Source: Curvularia sp. ZM96 (lineage: Eukaryota; Ascomycota; Dothideomycetes; Pleosporales; Pleosporaceae). Taken from it: a DNA stretch of 64,000 nt. This document shows, piece by piece, positions 1 to 12,880 of the stretch. The stretch spans positions 4,278,001 through 4,342,000 of the forward strand of contig JAJGBQ010000005.1 in NCBI GenBank assembly GCA_022457065.1, in the 5' to 3' direction. The position numbers and the translations under genes were made by a program. Below the pieces are notes generated by a model that had not been told where the DNA came from, ran no database searches, and worked only from the letters and a program-made list of their open reading frames with translations. Position 1 is the first letter of the stretch. Every line of letters starts with the position of its first letter.

Positions 1-784
1 ATCTAGCTATAGAAAATTAGGATCAGTGCAACAGCTATAAAGTCTCCCACTAGTAGTGCAGGCCAGATCAAGGACATGAGAGAGCGGAAATTCTGTAGAT
101 GACGCTGAAAATGTACAGGAAGCCGTTTAGGAAGGTAAAGAGCACGATGTACATAACCTACGGCAGGTGTTCTATACCTATTTGCCAGCCTAGGTAGAAG
201 TTAAGAATTCGATTAAATATTACCCTAATACTCATGCTACTATCTACCAAACCTCTAACATATAATCTAATATCTCTCTACAGTTAGCTTCTACTATCTT
301 GGTATTAGAGCTGCGAATAACATCTAAACTGCGCCTATATCCACTTTTCGACTCTGAGCGGAGCTATGTCTGTTATAATAAGTAATTGAAGATCTCATAG
401 ACTTGATAGACCGCTACTATAAAACATTTCACGTGTGTTCTATATACTCTACCCAATCCTACAAAGTACTATATATGGGGCAGTGTAGGACCGTACAGAA
501 TAGTATAAGACATAGGATATTCACTCAGTATGTAGGGCTATTTAATGAATCCCCATAGCTTATCATGTTTAACTTAGGTTGTGAGTCATCAAAATATAGG
601 CATGTTCTAAGTGGTTGGTAGAATCTGGGTGTTCTAGTGATCACTTAGATTCTGTGATTAGTCAGAATGCACGATCCACCGCGATCATCTCACTGAGATC
701 AGCATGAATCAGAACACAGAACACCATGAATTAAGAATGCGAATAATTCATCACAGTTGAACTACTATCTTTGATAACCAATTA

Positions 785-935
785 TAATCTGACACGAGTA
801 TAAGTACGATATACGAGTTATCTGTAAAGACTGTTCTATCATACCCTGTTACTTCATCCACGAAAACCAACCGCCTAGAGTCTTAATACTAGAAGTCTTA
901 TGACTTCACGTAAGATGTTACTCTTAATAGTAGGC
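785..935 (+). repeat. Dispersed repeat copy with unoccupied transposon site
   Basis: This segment is recognisably similar to 42545-42676 plus 44524-44540. Shared words include TATACGAGTTA, CGAAAAC and CACTAGAAGTCTTAT (here TACTAGAAGTCTTAT), and then TTACTCTTAATAG. In the later copy a Fot1/pogo-type element sits between these blocks at the TA dinucleotide. Here the corresponding TA is at 919-920 and is uninterrupted. The two are therefore paralogous copies of an older repeat, and this one is the empty site. The family of the older repeat is not recognised. Confidence 0.6.
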
Positions 936-1507
936 CTGAATTGGTCCAATCTAGGCGAGGTCCTGACAGCAGCCTTTTCAACTACATGCAGCTACCCTCC
1001 TTCCTACATAGGTGGTGCCAAAGTCACTAGAGCAGCCTCCACCGGTTACTTTGCATGGACGCCTCTACATACAATTAGGCTCACATTGATCAGATAAGAC
1101 ACAATCAAATACTTACCGGATCGCATGGCTGACCAGGGTTGCCATCAAAGAGACATGCCCCCCACCGATCCCATCCCCCTAAAGCGGTCCCGTCTCTAGT
1201 GCAAACCTATATAATATAAGTGAAACATAGATAATACTAGTAGAGCATGTACATACGCCATTTAATGCAAACACTATAGGCAATAGAGTGCTTATAACGC
1301 CGAAAAAGATGATTTTCATATTGGATTTGAGGTAGAAAGTAGGGGGATAGGTAAATGTATTGTAGAGAGTAGAAAGTCAAGTCAACAATCGGAGTGGGAA
1401 GTAAGAGTAGTATTATATATTATGATTATGAATCTTAATAAAGTCTACTCTCATATGCCAAGAATCTGACTCATAAGTAGAGTTAATCTTAACTAATAAA
1501 TAATTAT

Positions 1508-1572
1508 TCTAGTAAGCCTCGGTCGATTACTCTAGTAAGCCTTGGTCGATCACTCTAGTAAGCCCCCTTACG
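1508..1572. repeat. Imperfect direct repeat, about 23-bp unit
   Basis: The word CTAGTAAGCC occurs three times at about 23-bp spacing, each of the first two followed by a near-identical GGTCGAT block. A fourth copy lies about 35 bp downstream, near 1608. It is a small minisatellite-like or decayed repeat block with no coding potential. Confidence 0.55.
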
Positions 1573-3990
1573 GGTGGGTATAGTACTCTAACAGGCTCAG
1601 GTGCACGTCTAGTAAGCCTTTAAAAATCTTATGAAAGTAGTGATACGTATTTAGGCTAAGTTATATTAAATACTAACTTGATCAAGAGTAGAGAAATTAA
1701 CTCACTGTATTAAATTGTAAAGTTAATTTTGCAATTTAATATTACGACTATAGTTATTAGTTCTAGCTTATGCTGATGCCCAGAAGTGGGCGGATGCCTA
1801 GTATTGTCTAGATGCCTAGATGTATACAGTAATACGGAGGTGTCTTTCAAAAGTATCGTCTACTAACAAAACCTTAGCCAAATTATGGCCGCCTAACACA
1901 AGGTTTGTGTTGGGAGTAAGTATCTATTACAAGTAACACGCAAGAAGATTCTCCTCTAGATGCTAACTACGAGTGGCCGAACGCTATAAGCCAAATCCCT
2001 ACTACAACACCACTAGTCTATATTTAAACAGAATAATAGAAAGAAGATCATGTATAATTCTCAGGCCTGTATATTACTTCTAGAAATTCAAACAGTACAA
2101 CCTTACATCGCTGTTGCGTTATTGCGTTCTAAAGGTGGGTGGTTTTAGCTACTAAAAAGGCGTTATACTACTGTAAAGGTTAACTATAGTAGCGAGAACT
2201 AACTTAGAGAAGCGTAGGATTAATTTATACCTTTTAATATCTATTTTTAGGCTCTTCTTATATGGGCTATTAAAGGCGTACTATAGAATTGCTTTCTTAA
2301 CGCTCTCGTAGCGCTATAGTAGTGAAGGGTTTTTACTAGAATTAGTAGAAGTCTATTCTAAGGTACTTCTAGGCCCTGCGCACTAGCGATCCTCTGTCGA
2401 GTCGACGTGTCAACGCTGTCACAACGTTGCACTCTTACAGCTACTTTTAAAATTTGGAGATAACACTACGTCTAGTTTGAATTTTGGCAACACGCAAGAT
2501 CTATTATAGATTGCAAAGACGTGCTAAGCTTACCAAGAAGCTTATCCACTGTACTTATGATCATCTCTTCGGTAGCATTATAGACTACAATGTGCCAGTC
2601 ACCCATTATGGCTGCGCTATAGCTATAAGATATACATATGAACGTATTATACATAAATAAGACTACTAAGAAAGACTTTTCTAATCTTCCTAATAGTAGC
2701 TCAAGACTTCTAGCTTAGTGTATAGGAGTATATTAAAATTAAGAACTAGATAATATTTAGGTTTACATTGCGGACACGAACTCTCTACTATATTTAAGAT
2801 AATAAGCTGTGCTACTTAGTTATGTCTAACCCCCATCTGTTAAATCGCTGCGAAAACTATAGTGACGACTAGAATTACCAGTATCCATAATTAACCGCTT
2901 CCACGGCCTAGTACCACAGCTTTCGTTAACAATAGTGCGTTAAGAAATGTATAGTGTGTCCTATAACATATGCGGGTCTATTTCGATTATCTCTAGCTTT
3001 GCACTCTAAGAGAAAAAGAAGATATACGCTGTCTCGTAGCAAGAGTGCAGACAAGAGAAGTGTAAACGGGAATAACTCCCAGGCAACGTCTAGCAGATCT
3101 GTAGGTGTTCCAACCATCGTAACTCATTTTCTTCACTCTGCTAGCACGTGTTCAAGAGACCTCCAGCTGTTCGAAACACAATTAGAGGAGTTGTCCGTTC
3201 GGGATGATCTGGCGCCATAGAAAAGTCTGGACACAACGCACCCTCTTGTTCAGAATTTACCCAAGGAGATTCCTACCATGCACACGCTTGCGGATTTTTC
3301 ACGCCTAAGATTCCTTAGTTATAGTATTGCTGAATGAACCCGTCGATACCTCTAACTAGTCTTCCCTAAGATAACAGGTAATAAAGTACTACCTTTTCAT
3401 AGCAACCCTAAGTATCCTAGTACTTCGTGAACTTTCCTGATATAGGTGTGCCAATCCAGGTCTTTTGCAGTAGAAAAGACTCTCTAGTATGCGAATTGAA
3501 TGTTCCTTCCTATTTGTCTTCATTCATCTCTTTACCTTCATTCATCTTAATGCTGAGTATGTTTCCATTCGAATCTTAGAAATAAACGCGCAAACCGAGG
3601 GATAGGAGTGCTAAGTTCTAATAAACTTTGATCCTGCTTTAGTGCAGATGTCCCTTAGACCATCTACCATACTAAATAGAGTAGACCATGTCTCGAAGAT
3701 AGTACTTCTCATCTACAAAGGATACTTAGATCTAAATTATTAATAACGCTCAATTCACCACTAAGTAAGTTGCTTACCTTCAAGTCTTTAACTCTACCTA
3801 ACCCTATAGCTAGCGTTATTCCAGGAGCTACTTAGTTGTTCACTACGGGAGTTTCCGCAAAGGAGTTAAGAATCCCAAAGGTGACTAGTACAAGGTAATT
3901 CAAAGAATTTTGGAATAGCAAAAGAGTTATATTACCCTTTGTCTCATCTAGAGCCTCAATGGCGAATTAACTTTATGGGTGTGGTGACCT

Positions 3991-4720
3991 TCAAAGGCTT
4001 GGGACTGCTGGCTCAGCCAAAGGACGGATGGGATACTGTGGGAGCTGAAAGCAGTCTCTGACCCATTCCATTCCGAGAACGTCAGGAATGATACCCAAAA
4101 GCAAAGTTGACTTAGATCGCGTTATCATGTTAAGAGAATACCAAAATTCATTAATGCTACTTACGCGTATGATACGCCATGTCGTCACATCTTTCAACTC
4201 TTTGATCCATTCTTGGAGGCTGACACAAAGGTTCAGAAAAGGTTGCAACATAACGAGGCTTCAACTCACTTGGAATTGGAATTTTTACCGCCAAATTTTA
4301 CCCAAATGCCAGCTTTGGTGGCAGTTCTAGAGATGCTGAATGAATCATGGGACAGGCTTTCCACTGAATGTGCTGATTTTTTCATATCCAAGCTATAGAG
4401 CCATGATCCAGACTGAAACATTGCCTCCCCAGAGGCATTTTTGCTACCATCTTGCCGATCACCTTTCCCTTTGCCAACAAGTTCGAGGCTTCTACTAGAG
4501 TAGATGGCTCCGCCGAATGTCACGATCGGACAAACAGATAAACCAGGGAGTTAAACCAGTAAGCTTCGTTAGTAAGTTGTAGCGAGACACTGAACGTACC
4601 AAATTCCTCGTGAAACAGCTTCGACTGGTTTAGGTCATTTGGGGAATTTCTCAGTTTCTCCAGTCTAGCCTTGCATTCTGGAGTCAAATCGAGGGCAGCC
4701 GTACCAAGCTTAGCTATCAT
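3991..4720 (-). pseudogene. Relic gene, possibly MACPF-like
   Basis: Three minus-strand open pieces (4720-4520, 4523-4266, 4251-3991) lie end to end in shifting frames. The first starts with ATG and carries a run ending FHEEFGTF. The second carries VTFGGAIYSSR, followed by a Ser/Gly-rich stretch. An F-x-x-x-[YF]-GT then TxGG-x-x-x-S arrangement is reminiscent of fungal MACPF (perforin-like) proteins, but the C-terminal half is not readable. Either introns have been lost to mutation or the gene is dead. Flanking DNA is RIP-like, favouring a relic. Family assignment is tentative. Confidence 0.33.
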
Positions 4721-6706
4721 TTTAGGGCACTACGTTCCAATTAGAATAGGTCAATGCGATAGCGGTTATATCACCTGATAGGTATAACTCCTACTCTAGG
4801 ACAACTTCTTTCTCTGACGACGTGCCTTCGCCTGTGCATTTCGGACATAGTCAACCGTGATGCCTATTTTGGCTATCTTGCAAGCATCGTAATTGCTGGA
4901 TCCAAATTCTTAGCTTCGTGGCTAAGAGAAGAGTAGGTACATTTACAGTGATCCGGCAGCATCAACCACATTAATGTGACTACTAGACCTAATAGTTTAA
5001 AAGAAGCTACTTATGCTCTGCAGGTGCTGTTTATATATAACTTCTTAATATTTAATGTATAGGTATTTGCCCCGCCGCAACTAAAGCGCTACTAATATTA
5101 TTACTACAAACTTAAGAAATAGAATTATATTCCTAGACATATACTTTAAGATAGAGCTCGTTTAATATTCTCATCTAAGTCAATCGCCTAGGCGTTAAGA
5201 GCTCCGGCATCCTCAAAATGCGGCCAACAATCCTCTGGCTCGAGCCCAGGCCGCCGTGCCACAATCCTACCCGCCGTGCCATAACCAACTAGTTTCTCAT
5301 CAATGAACAGGACCCAATCAATCAAGATGTAGCCTAACAGCTCGAATCCATGTCCTGCGTACCAAGATGTACATTTCCAAAGCCACGCCGGCCACTAACG
5401 AATCATTCCCGACTACGTGGCATGTGGACGGCCACAGCGCATTGCGAGACGTTGCCGGACTACCGTGCCGCTCGCAAATTTCAACCTAACCCCAATCTTA
5501 ACTTCGTCGCTGAGAATATTGGCCACAGTGGCGCCAGCGTCGCACGCCAACGATGGATACAAGCTAACCGCTCACTCTCATCCTATAATACGATGAAACC
5601 TGCTCGGTTTCTTTCCTCTCAACGAATTTGATAGTTGACGAAACTTAGGCTAGACGTAAAGTGGGTGTGCACCGATTCTATGTACCAACTTCAAACCAAT
5701 TGCAGTCTTAACGGGCTAGACCTAGCCATTGCATATGATCTGCGGTGAAGAAATAAAAGAAGAGATCAAGTATGAACCCCGCGAGCGACAAAGCCTGCTT
5801 TGCAACCTTTTGCATGCCTTTTTGGTGTACAAGACTACCATAGCTAGACTCGACGCGCGATCGTCATGTTGCAGCGAGGCAATATTCAATAGATTCCTAG
5901 TCATACATAGCCTTGGATAGCTTTCTTCTAACGAGAGTTTCTATCACAATCCTAGCGATCCAATCCCTGTAGCCACAGCTTCAGTTAGAGCTTTGGTAAT
6001 TGAGACAGGAAGGTGATACAAAGGATAGTTTAATGTTAGACTGGTGTATCACGCGTCCATCTACAGTACTGATACAACATGTTATCTATGGAGCACTAGC
6101 GAGCTCAAATGCATGGTCAATCAATCCAACACTTCTGGCTGCATACCCCGCAGACAGGAGCCAATTAGAATTTACCACGTTATCAAATGATACCATCTAG
6201 TTGCTAGGCATAACGAACTACAGGCGAAGGATTACGGAACGATTGAATGCCACGAAAACTCAAGTCCTCGTTTGAGTTCCACTTTCCAAAGGATATCAAG
6301 AACAAGCGAAATCGGCATTTAGTCCCAATGTAGATGATGAGACGATCTCGCTTGAAATGAAAACTTTAATTATTTGAGTCTGTAGCACGGGAGAACAGCA
6401 ATCGTGATGGAGATAGAAGGTTTGTTTGATGGAAATAGCCGAAAGCTGGCATTATATGCATGTCAAATGCAGTCCCCAGCTGGGCTGGTGTTCTAAGATC
6501 ATTTGCCAAGCCTTACAGCGACTCGCATTGCATATACGAAGTAGGATTTGAGTGCATGAGATGGAACCAATTCCAAATATCGATTCGTACGAGGCTTGCT
6601 CGCGCCGGATCATGGTCCATGTTAGCTAAGTCTATATACCCACAGTGATAGTCAAATATTTCCTGCCTAGCTTTCGATTCTTGCCTCGCAGGCATTTTCG
6701 CCTCAG
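4721..6706. other. Intergenic region, no supported gene
   Basis: Roughly 2 kb of mixed composition. The frames at 5350-5631 and 6000-6200 show no domain, no signal peptide and no splice-joined continuation that I can recognise. The last few hundred bases, from about 6450, have more normal base composition and presumably include the promoter of the dynamin-like gene. Confidence 0.5.
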
Positions 6707-9156
6707 ATGGCAGTCGATATGATCACATCAAAGCCAAATCATTTAGCAAGCCCAGCTTTACTTCGCAAGATAGACCAACTTCGTGAGAAAAACGTTGGAC
6801 AACACGTTCCTCTTCCACAGGTGAGTTATCAAACTTCTTCTATTGCTATCCCGCTTAGCTGCATATAGCTCGTCGTTGTTGGTGATCAAAGTAGTGGCAA
6901 GTCATCTCTTCTCGAAAGCTTGACAGGTGTGCCATTTCCTCGCAATCTAGAGCTTTGTACACGATATGCGACACAAATAACATCCCGCCGAGATCCTGAA
7001 TCTCGAGTGGATATCAAGATCATTGCAGGTCCTCATGCTTCTGATGAACACAAGAGGCTGGTCGCCAGTTATCGTCCCGAAATTCCATCAACAGAAAATT
7101 TTCGCTCTCATTTCCCAGAAATTTTGAAGAAAGTAAGTTTGACTAAGACACAAATTTCACAGCCTATATCGGTTACTGACTGTATGAACAGGCAAATGCT
7201 CAAATGGGAATTCGAACCGACCTTGCTTCATCTGAAGGGACTGTTTTCAGCGAGGACATCCTGAAGATCGAGATATGCGGCCCCGATGAGGATTATTTAA
7301 CAGTAATTGACGTACCGGGCATCTTCCGCAATCCAAGTGAGGGAATTACGACCAAAGCCGATATCCAGCTTGTTCAAAGCATGGTGAGAGGCTACATAGA
7401 ACATAGTCGTACCATCATCCTTGCCGTCCTACCCAGCAATGTCGACATTGCCACCCAGGAGATCCTGACCATTGCTGAGGATTTTGACGAGAGTGGAGAA
7501 CGTACTTTAGGTGTGTTGACAAAGCCCGATCTGGTAATAGAGCAAAGCGCGCAAGCCAATGTTTGCGGCCTGGTCCTAGGAAAAAAAAGACCACTTACGC
7601 TTGGATACTATGTCGTCCGAAGCCGAGGCGCAGATGATGAGCATACTTTCAATCTTTCTGAAGCAGAAAGTATGTTTCTCAAGACACCGTGGAACACATT
7701 ACCAAAAGATCGCCTGGGCGCAATGGCTCTGAAAGCACGACTTACTGAGCTGCTTGGCCAAATTACACGAAGAGAGTTTCCGGAGCTCCTGAAGGATGTC
7801 CGCAAGCAACTATCCGACTGCCATGCAACTCTGAAACAACTCGGTCCGGCGCGACAGACAGAGAGAGAGCAGCGATTATTTCTAAGCAGTCTAGCAAGAC
7901 GTTTCCAGGACCTCGTAGAAGCTGCTTTATCTGCGCGATACTCCTCTCATGAGATCTTCGAAAAAGTTGAGCCTAGACTCATTACACATGTAGCTAATCT
8001 CACCGAAACATTCAGTTATAAATTTGCGCAGAAGGCACATCTACGAAGTTTTGAAACCACCGAGTCGATTGAGGAAGAAGAAGACAAAGATTCGGACAAA
8101 GACGTCGAGGAAGACGTGTCAGAGGAAGAGGAAGACGATGAATCGGACAAAGATGAAGACGATGAATTGGACAAAGATGAAGACGATGAATTGGACAAAG
8201 ATGAAGACGATGAATTGGACAAAGATGAAGACGATGAATTGGACAAAGATGAAGAAGAACTGTCAGAGGATTCAAATGGCTGGGAAAAGGCTATTTTTCA
8301 TGAGGACATCAACCTGGACGAGTACAGCGTCCTTGATAACATCATCAGCAAAGACAAAATTATCGAAGACCCGAGAAATGGTATAATGAAATGGACGAAG
8401 AAACTTTATTTGCAGTCTCGTGGTGTGGAATTGGGTACTTTCGGTGGAACGATCCTTTCCAGCGCCTTCAAAGAGCAGTCCCACAAATGGCCATCCATAA
8501 CCAAGATGTACGTTAGCCATGTTATAGTGGCCATCCACCGTTTCATGGTAATTGCTTTGGACACGCTTTGTGCAGACTCATGCGTTCGGGAGGAGATATG
8601 GACTTCAATCCTCGACGAAGTGCTTACGAGATACAAAGCGGCATTAGATCAAGCAATGTTTCTCGTATCTTTAGAAAGAGACAAAAGACCATACACTGTA
8701 AATCACTACTTCAACGACAATCTCCAGACCGTTCGCGGGAATCGGAAGGCAGCCATATTAGAAGCAAAGTCCCGACAAGAAATCAAGAAAGGGTTTCATA
8801 ACCATGCCGAGGTCTCTGACAATCTCATAGTAGACCTTGAGGATGTTAGAAATACGACCAAGAATCAAAGCAACGTTGACCAGGTCAAAGAAGAAATTCA
8901 CGACATTCTGTGGTCTTACTACAAAGTCGCCAGGAAAAGATTTGTCGACAATGTCTACCAACAAGCAGTCGATCACTGCCTACTTACCGGGCCTAGAAGC
9001 CCTCTTGCGGTACTTACACAAGAATGGGTTATCGAACTGGATAGTGAACAACTGGAGATGATTGCAGGGGAATCGCTAGTGACGAAACAACAGCGACTGA
9101 CTCTATTGAACAAGATTGAAGATTTGGAAGCAGCATCGCGTATTCTTAGAAGCTGA
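6707..9156 (+). CDS. Dynamin-like GTPase with acidic repeat insert
   Basis: Three exons are inferred: 6707-6820, 6869-7132 and 7192-9156, with introns of 48 and 59 bp in phase 0, giving about 780 residues. The start ATG at 6707 opens a short helix leading into LVVVGDQSSGKSS, the dynamin P-loop with the conserved QSSGKSS (G1). G3 is DVPG in the TVIDVPGIF run and G4 is TKPD. The C-terminus resembles a GTPase effector domain. This is the Mx/Vps1-type family of membrane-remodelling GTPases, which act as self-assembling collars. Residues about 420-482 are an extremely acidic insert that includes five 24-bp tandem repeats, placed in the middle/stalk region. No transmembrane segment is evident. Related fungal proteins are often multicopy and of unknown role, so an antiviral role by analogy with animal Mx is only inference. 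Confidence 0.9.
8137..8256 (+). repeat. Five 24-bp tandem repeats inside the dynamin-like gene
   Basis: Five consecutive 24-bp units each encode the octad DE(L/S)DKDED. The first unit differs by one base and the last ends GAA rather than GAC. The repeat keeps the reading frame and lengthens an Asp/Glu-rich stretch. Near-perfect identity between units indicates recent expansion and likely copy-number variation between strains. Confidence 0.9.
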
Positions 9157-10599
9157 TAAGGCGTATTCATTCTGTGAGATCATTTGGCAGCAGTATTTAA
9201 GACCAGAATACGTTTCGACTTTTCGTTTATCGGATGCACTGAGCTGCCCCACCCTTCAGAGTGCTTACATGTAGTCGCACAGCCGAGTCATATCGTTCTT
9301 AGCCCTGCTTGAAGCGCGGGATAGTTGCAGCAATCTTGTGGCCTGGGCTCAGCTACGTCTGCAGCGCAGTCGCTGCTATTAGCCATTGCATACATACCAC
9401 TGACCGGTTTCATATGTAGCAGACGGCTATAGGAGAAGAAAGTTACAGCCACTCTCTAAGATGGTTCATGCGACTGCCTTATGCTCCTAGCGTGCGTGTA
9501 CGCTAACTGATCGGCGCTAACGCCAAGCTTCATTTGGCTCTAGACAGCAAGCTTATCTATATTCGACTATTTGCGAACATAAGCTGTCGCAATACCCACA
9601 TTGGGTTAGCATTTCGGACGATCCGTCGTACGGCATCGAAGGTATGGTGGAATATAAATCTAAGAACTCAGTTTCTTACTTCCTATCAGGTGACCCATAC
9701 TGCTGAAAGAGCCTCGAGTATATACCATTGCCGCCATGTTCTTCTTGGAGGACTTCAAGCGCTTGCTATAGCAAAACTCTATCAAAAGTTACATGATCTC
9801 CGAATACATGATTACTTTCTAAGATTTATTTGAGAAATATATGTGACAACTCCTAAGAACGATTGTATGATGATGTCTGCTGTCACTAAGGTAGCATGGG
9901 CTCACGTTAGGGTCGAGGTCGAGGTAACTACATATTCAAGGATATTATCTATGAGGGTGGTAATTTTGCCATTTAGTACCTTCAAAGCGTTCTTCTCTTA
10001 CCATCTCCAGCAGACTCCTCTGCTCTTGACCCTGTGGGCGGTCTTTCTGATGGTATATTTAGTAGTTCTTGTATGCAGAGGAAGGGAGGTAAGCGCGGAA
10101 TGGTCAGATGATTTCCGTTCACGTAAGAGCTAGTCGAAAATAGGCATTTCAAGAGTTGCTTGCTGTAATGACTATATTCGGGATAGCGCGTAGTTGCTCA
10201 GACCCTCGCACAAGGAACTTGCCTACGTCATCAGGCATTCAACCAAAAACCCCACTTACTACAACCGTCTAGCTACTTCTGACAATCATGCACACGCTTA
10301 CTTGATTGATGGGCAGTATTGTTAGTCAAGAGAGATCTTACAGGAATACCGAAGTATGATCTAACTAGGTTTGAGCTTGAATCCTTTTAGGTTTTGTTGT
10401 TCTTAGTACTTTTTTTTGATGATTACGCTAGATATGCATGCCGTATGACACATGCAATCATATGAATGTGCATCGGAGACTGCTGTAGATAACATTAGCC
10501 CTCCGCTTCGCTCGGCCATACGATACACTACCTGCACTTTCCCTCTTTCCTCTATTGCCTTTGTTGATCGGAAGGATATTTCCCTAAACTCCAAAAATC
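9157..10599. other. Intergenic region, no supported gene
   Basis: It contains open frames at 9534-9833 and 9843-10133 with no domain match that I recognise. The second has one hydrophobic segment but no plausible partner exon. The final part, from about 10400, with its T-rich tract, presumably holds the promoter of the downstream RNase III-like gene. Confidence 0.5.
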
Positions 10600-12568
10600 A
10601 TGGCTTCAATTTCAAGTGCACAGGCTGTTGAGAATATCATTCGTTACAATTTCCAACATGGTCATCATCAGCTGTGTAGAGCGCTGACAGCAGCTGGAGT
10701 TCTAGAAGAAGACTGGGATGGAAATCGAAAATTGGCGCAGTTTGGCACTGCACTTAGCGAATTCATATCAAGCTACTTAGCCTTTGAAGCTGAGGCCACA
10801 AGAGGTAAGATACTGAGAACACGTGCTACAAGATAAGGCTGATCTCTACTTAGCTAACGCCAACGACTTTAAGAAAAGTGTGGCCTGCAACGAACACCGT
10901 GCGTCTATTGCAAGACGAACAGGTATTAGCGGCCACATCAAGTTCGCCGAGAAAGATGGCGCACAGTCACCAAGCGTTCATGCGAAAGCGATCAATGCAA
11001 TCATAGCAGCTGTCTTCTTCGATTGTGGAGGAGATATTGGTATCGTGGTTAGGACAATGCACCACCTTGGGTTAGTCGAATCAGCCTTCCCTGCCGCAGC
11101 ACGCTGACATTGCATACTGTTCAGTGTATTCAACACCGCTGGAGAAACCATAGATCCCACTATGTTATCGATAGATGAGCTTCCGGAATCGCTCAATGTA
11201 ACCTCCCTTGCACGATCGCTGTTCAATGTCGATGCGGGTAACTATCCATCATTGGTTACGACTAGCAATGACCACACTTCTGGGACATGCTCTCAGAGTA
11301 GACAGCGTGCAGTATCAAACCTTCAGCAGTCACCGGCCGAGATAGATATCGTGATAGACGAAGATGATTGGCAGAACTCACCAACACAGCACGGCCACTC
11401 TTCCCAGGCAGAGATAATCAATGTAGAACTACCAATGGATGAATTGCCGGATGAAAATATACATATTACATCTTCTACAACGGTTACCGGAGAAGTAACA
11501 TCGAGGCGTGACACGGTTAGCGCTGCATGCCATTCCCGAAAACCTACGAAGAAACGAACCAACGTACACCAGGCTGAGCTTGAGCAGAGAAAGAAGCTCC
11601 GAAAACCCAATCCTGATTCAAATATCAACAAATTTGGGACATGTACAAGTGAAGAAGAACGAGCATGTCAATCCCTTAGGCTGACATCTCCGCAAGACGT
11701 CTTTCTTACACCCTTTGTACAGCAAGAGATTCTGCAGTTGTGCAAAGATAAGATAGAATTGCTCGAAATGATCCGGACAAATATCGGCAGCCCCTGCTTG
11801 ATAGGTGGACTACAAGACATTCTCAAATGGTGGAGGACACATGAAACACATTTTCCGTTTGAAACAACGATCGCAGTCTCAAGAGCGGAAAGAGTTCGTC
11901 TGATTGATAATCTAGATCATACCAAGTCCTACTTTCAACTGCTTCAAAGACACCACATCGTCGAGCTATTCAAGGACTGCAGCAGCCCTAGAATCTCCAC
12001 TCTTGGAGTGCTATTGACTCCCTCTGATTTCTCAAGTCCGCTGCGTAGACGCGGAAACCCGGTCAATAGATCTGTCGCCGACTTGACATCAAGGATGATG
12101 CAAGAAACGTACCCAAGTGTTAAATGCGATACGAGTGAGTACGAAACAAAGTATCGGCGGATATCATACCTGCGACGACTTGGCCAACGGTTACATCTTC
12201 TGGAGACTAAATTCGGTAAAGGAGTCCTGGGTATCATGCTAGATCGAGGCTTCAGTGGGACCGATGTCGGCATCACTGATGCGATGTGAGTAAAGTAATA
12301 ACTAGCCTCGAGTTAGTAGTGACTAATGTGCAGGATAATGACCCCTACTGATGCTGAGTATGCTGAGTTTGTCGAAACCCTGGAGAAGTCTCAGGGAGTT
12401 TTGCTTCGCAGTCTCAGTATGGCTGTCTTGCCTGTTGTGCAAGCTCTTACTGCTGGAGGTATCGGCGAGCAGAGAACTTTTGCCATCGAGAAGATGACGG
12501 CAGATGACATCACAAAGTATCAGAAAGGGTCACTGGCATTCTTGCAGCTCATAAGTGAGCAAATCTAA
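10600..12568 (+). CDS. Protein with degenerate RNase III-like domain
   Basis: Four exons are inferred: 10600-10804, 10854-11070, 11125-12285 and 12334-12568. Introns are 48-54 bp and all junctions keep frame, giving about 605 residues. Residues 1-145 follow the RNase III layout: an N-terminal helix, a KLAQFGTALSEF helix where active enzymes have the E-x-LGD signature, and HAKAINAIIAAVFFDCGGD where active enzymes have an ADxxEAxxGAxxxDxG helix. The catalytic Asp of the first helix is Thr here, and the key Glu of the last helix is Asn, so cleavage activity is doubtful. The remaining roughly 450 residues contain a Lys/Arg-rich stretch near the middle and no domain I recognise. No dsRNA-binding domain or helicase is visible, so it is not a Dicer. 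It lies 6 kb upstream of an RdRP-helicase gene. Confidence 0.7.
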
Positions 12569-12880
12569 ATTGGGAAACTAGATTTTTTGCGCATCTCTAG
12601 TTGAGAACATATGACACGACATATTGTGGAGCAATATGGGATACCGAGGGAGTTAACCCGAGACACCTGCATCACATGTTACATTTAGACTTTCCTATTT
12701 AGCCGGCTTGTAGGATACAACTAAAAACTGTTGAATATTCTCAAAACCGATCACAGGCTGGCACATCATTCGATCTTTTACAGTGTTCCTTCGATTGCTG
12801 GTGTATTTACCTACTTATTTTCCACAAAGCCTGACGAACTGCCTTCCTACTTAGAGTAATGCTCTACTGTTAGAATCGTC
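12569..12880. promoter_or_regulatory. Short intergenic gap upstream of BTB gene
   Basis: About 310 bp between two same-strand genes. It presumably contains the terminator of the upstream gene and the promoter of the BTB gene. Pyrimidine-rich stretches precede the ATG at 12881, but no specific factor site is recognised. Confidence 0.4.

Larger units (their letters stand above)
1..3990. other. AT-rich decayed intergenic block, no supported gene
   Basis: I find no convincing coding region here. All frames are broken by frequent stops, and TA-rich words dominate, which fits RIP-degraded repeats. It contains a short tandem repeat near 1508-1570. A stretch at about 790-935 recurs around 42540-42676 and 44524-44540 and is listed separately. 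Short open frames (for example 2954-3220) have no recognisable domain and lie in AT-rich sequence. Confidence 0.6.

Noticed and set aside
8012..8386. Open frames on both strands across the acidic repeat
   Set aside because: They are read-through of the 24-bp repeat in other frames and vanish outside it.
9534..10133. Two consecutive frames of about 100 codons
   Set aside because: No domain, no convincing splice joining them, and composition similar to flanking non-coding DNA.
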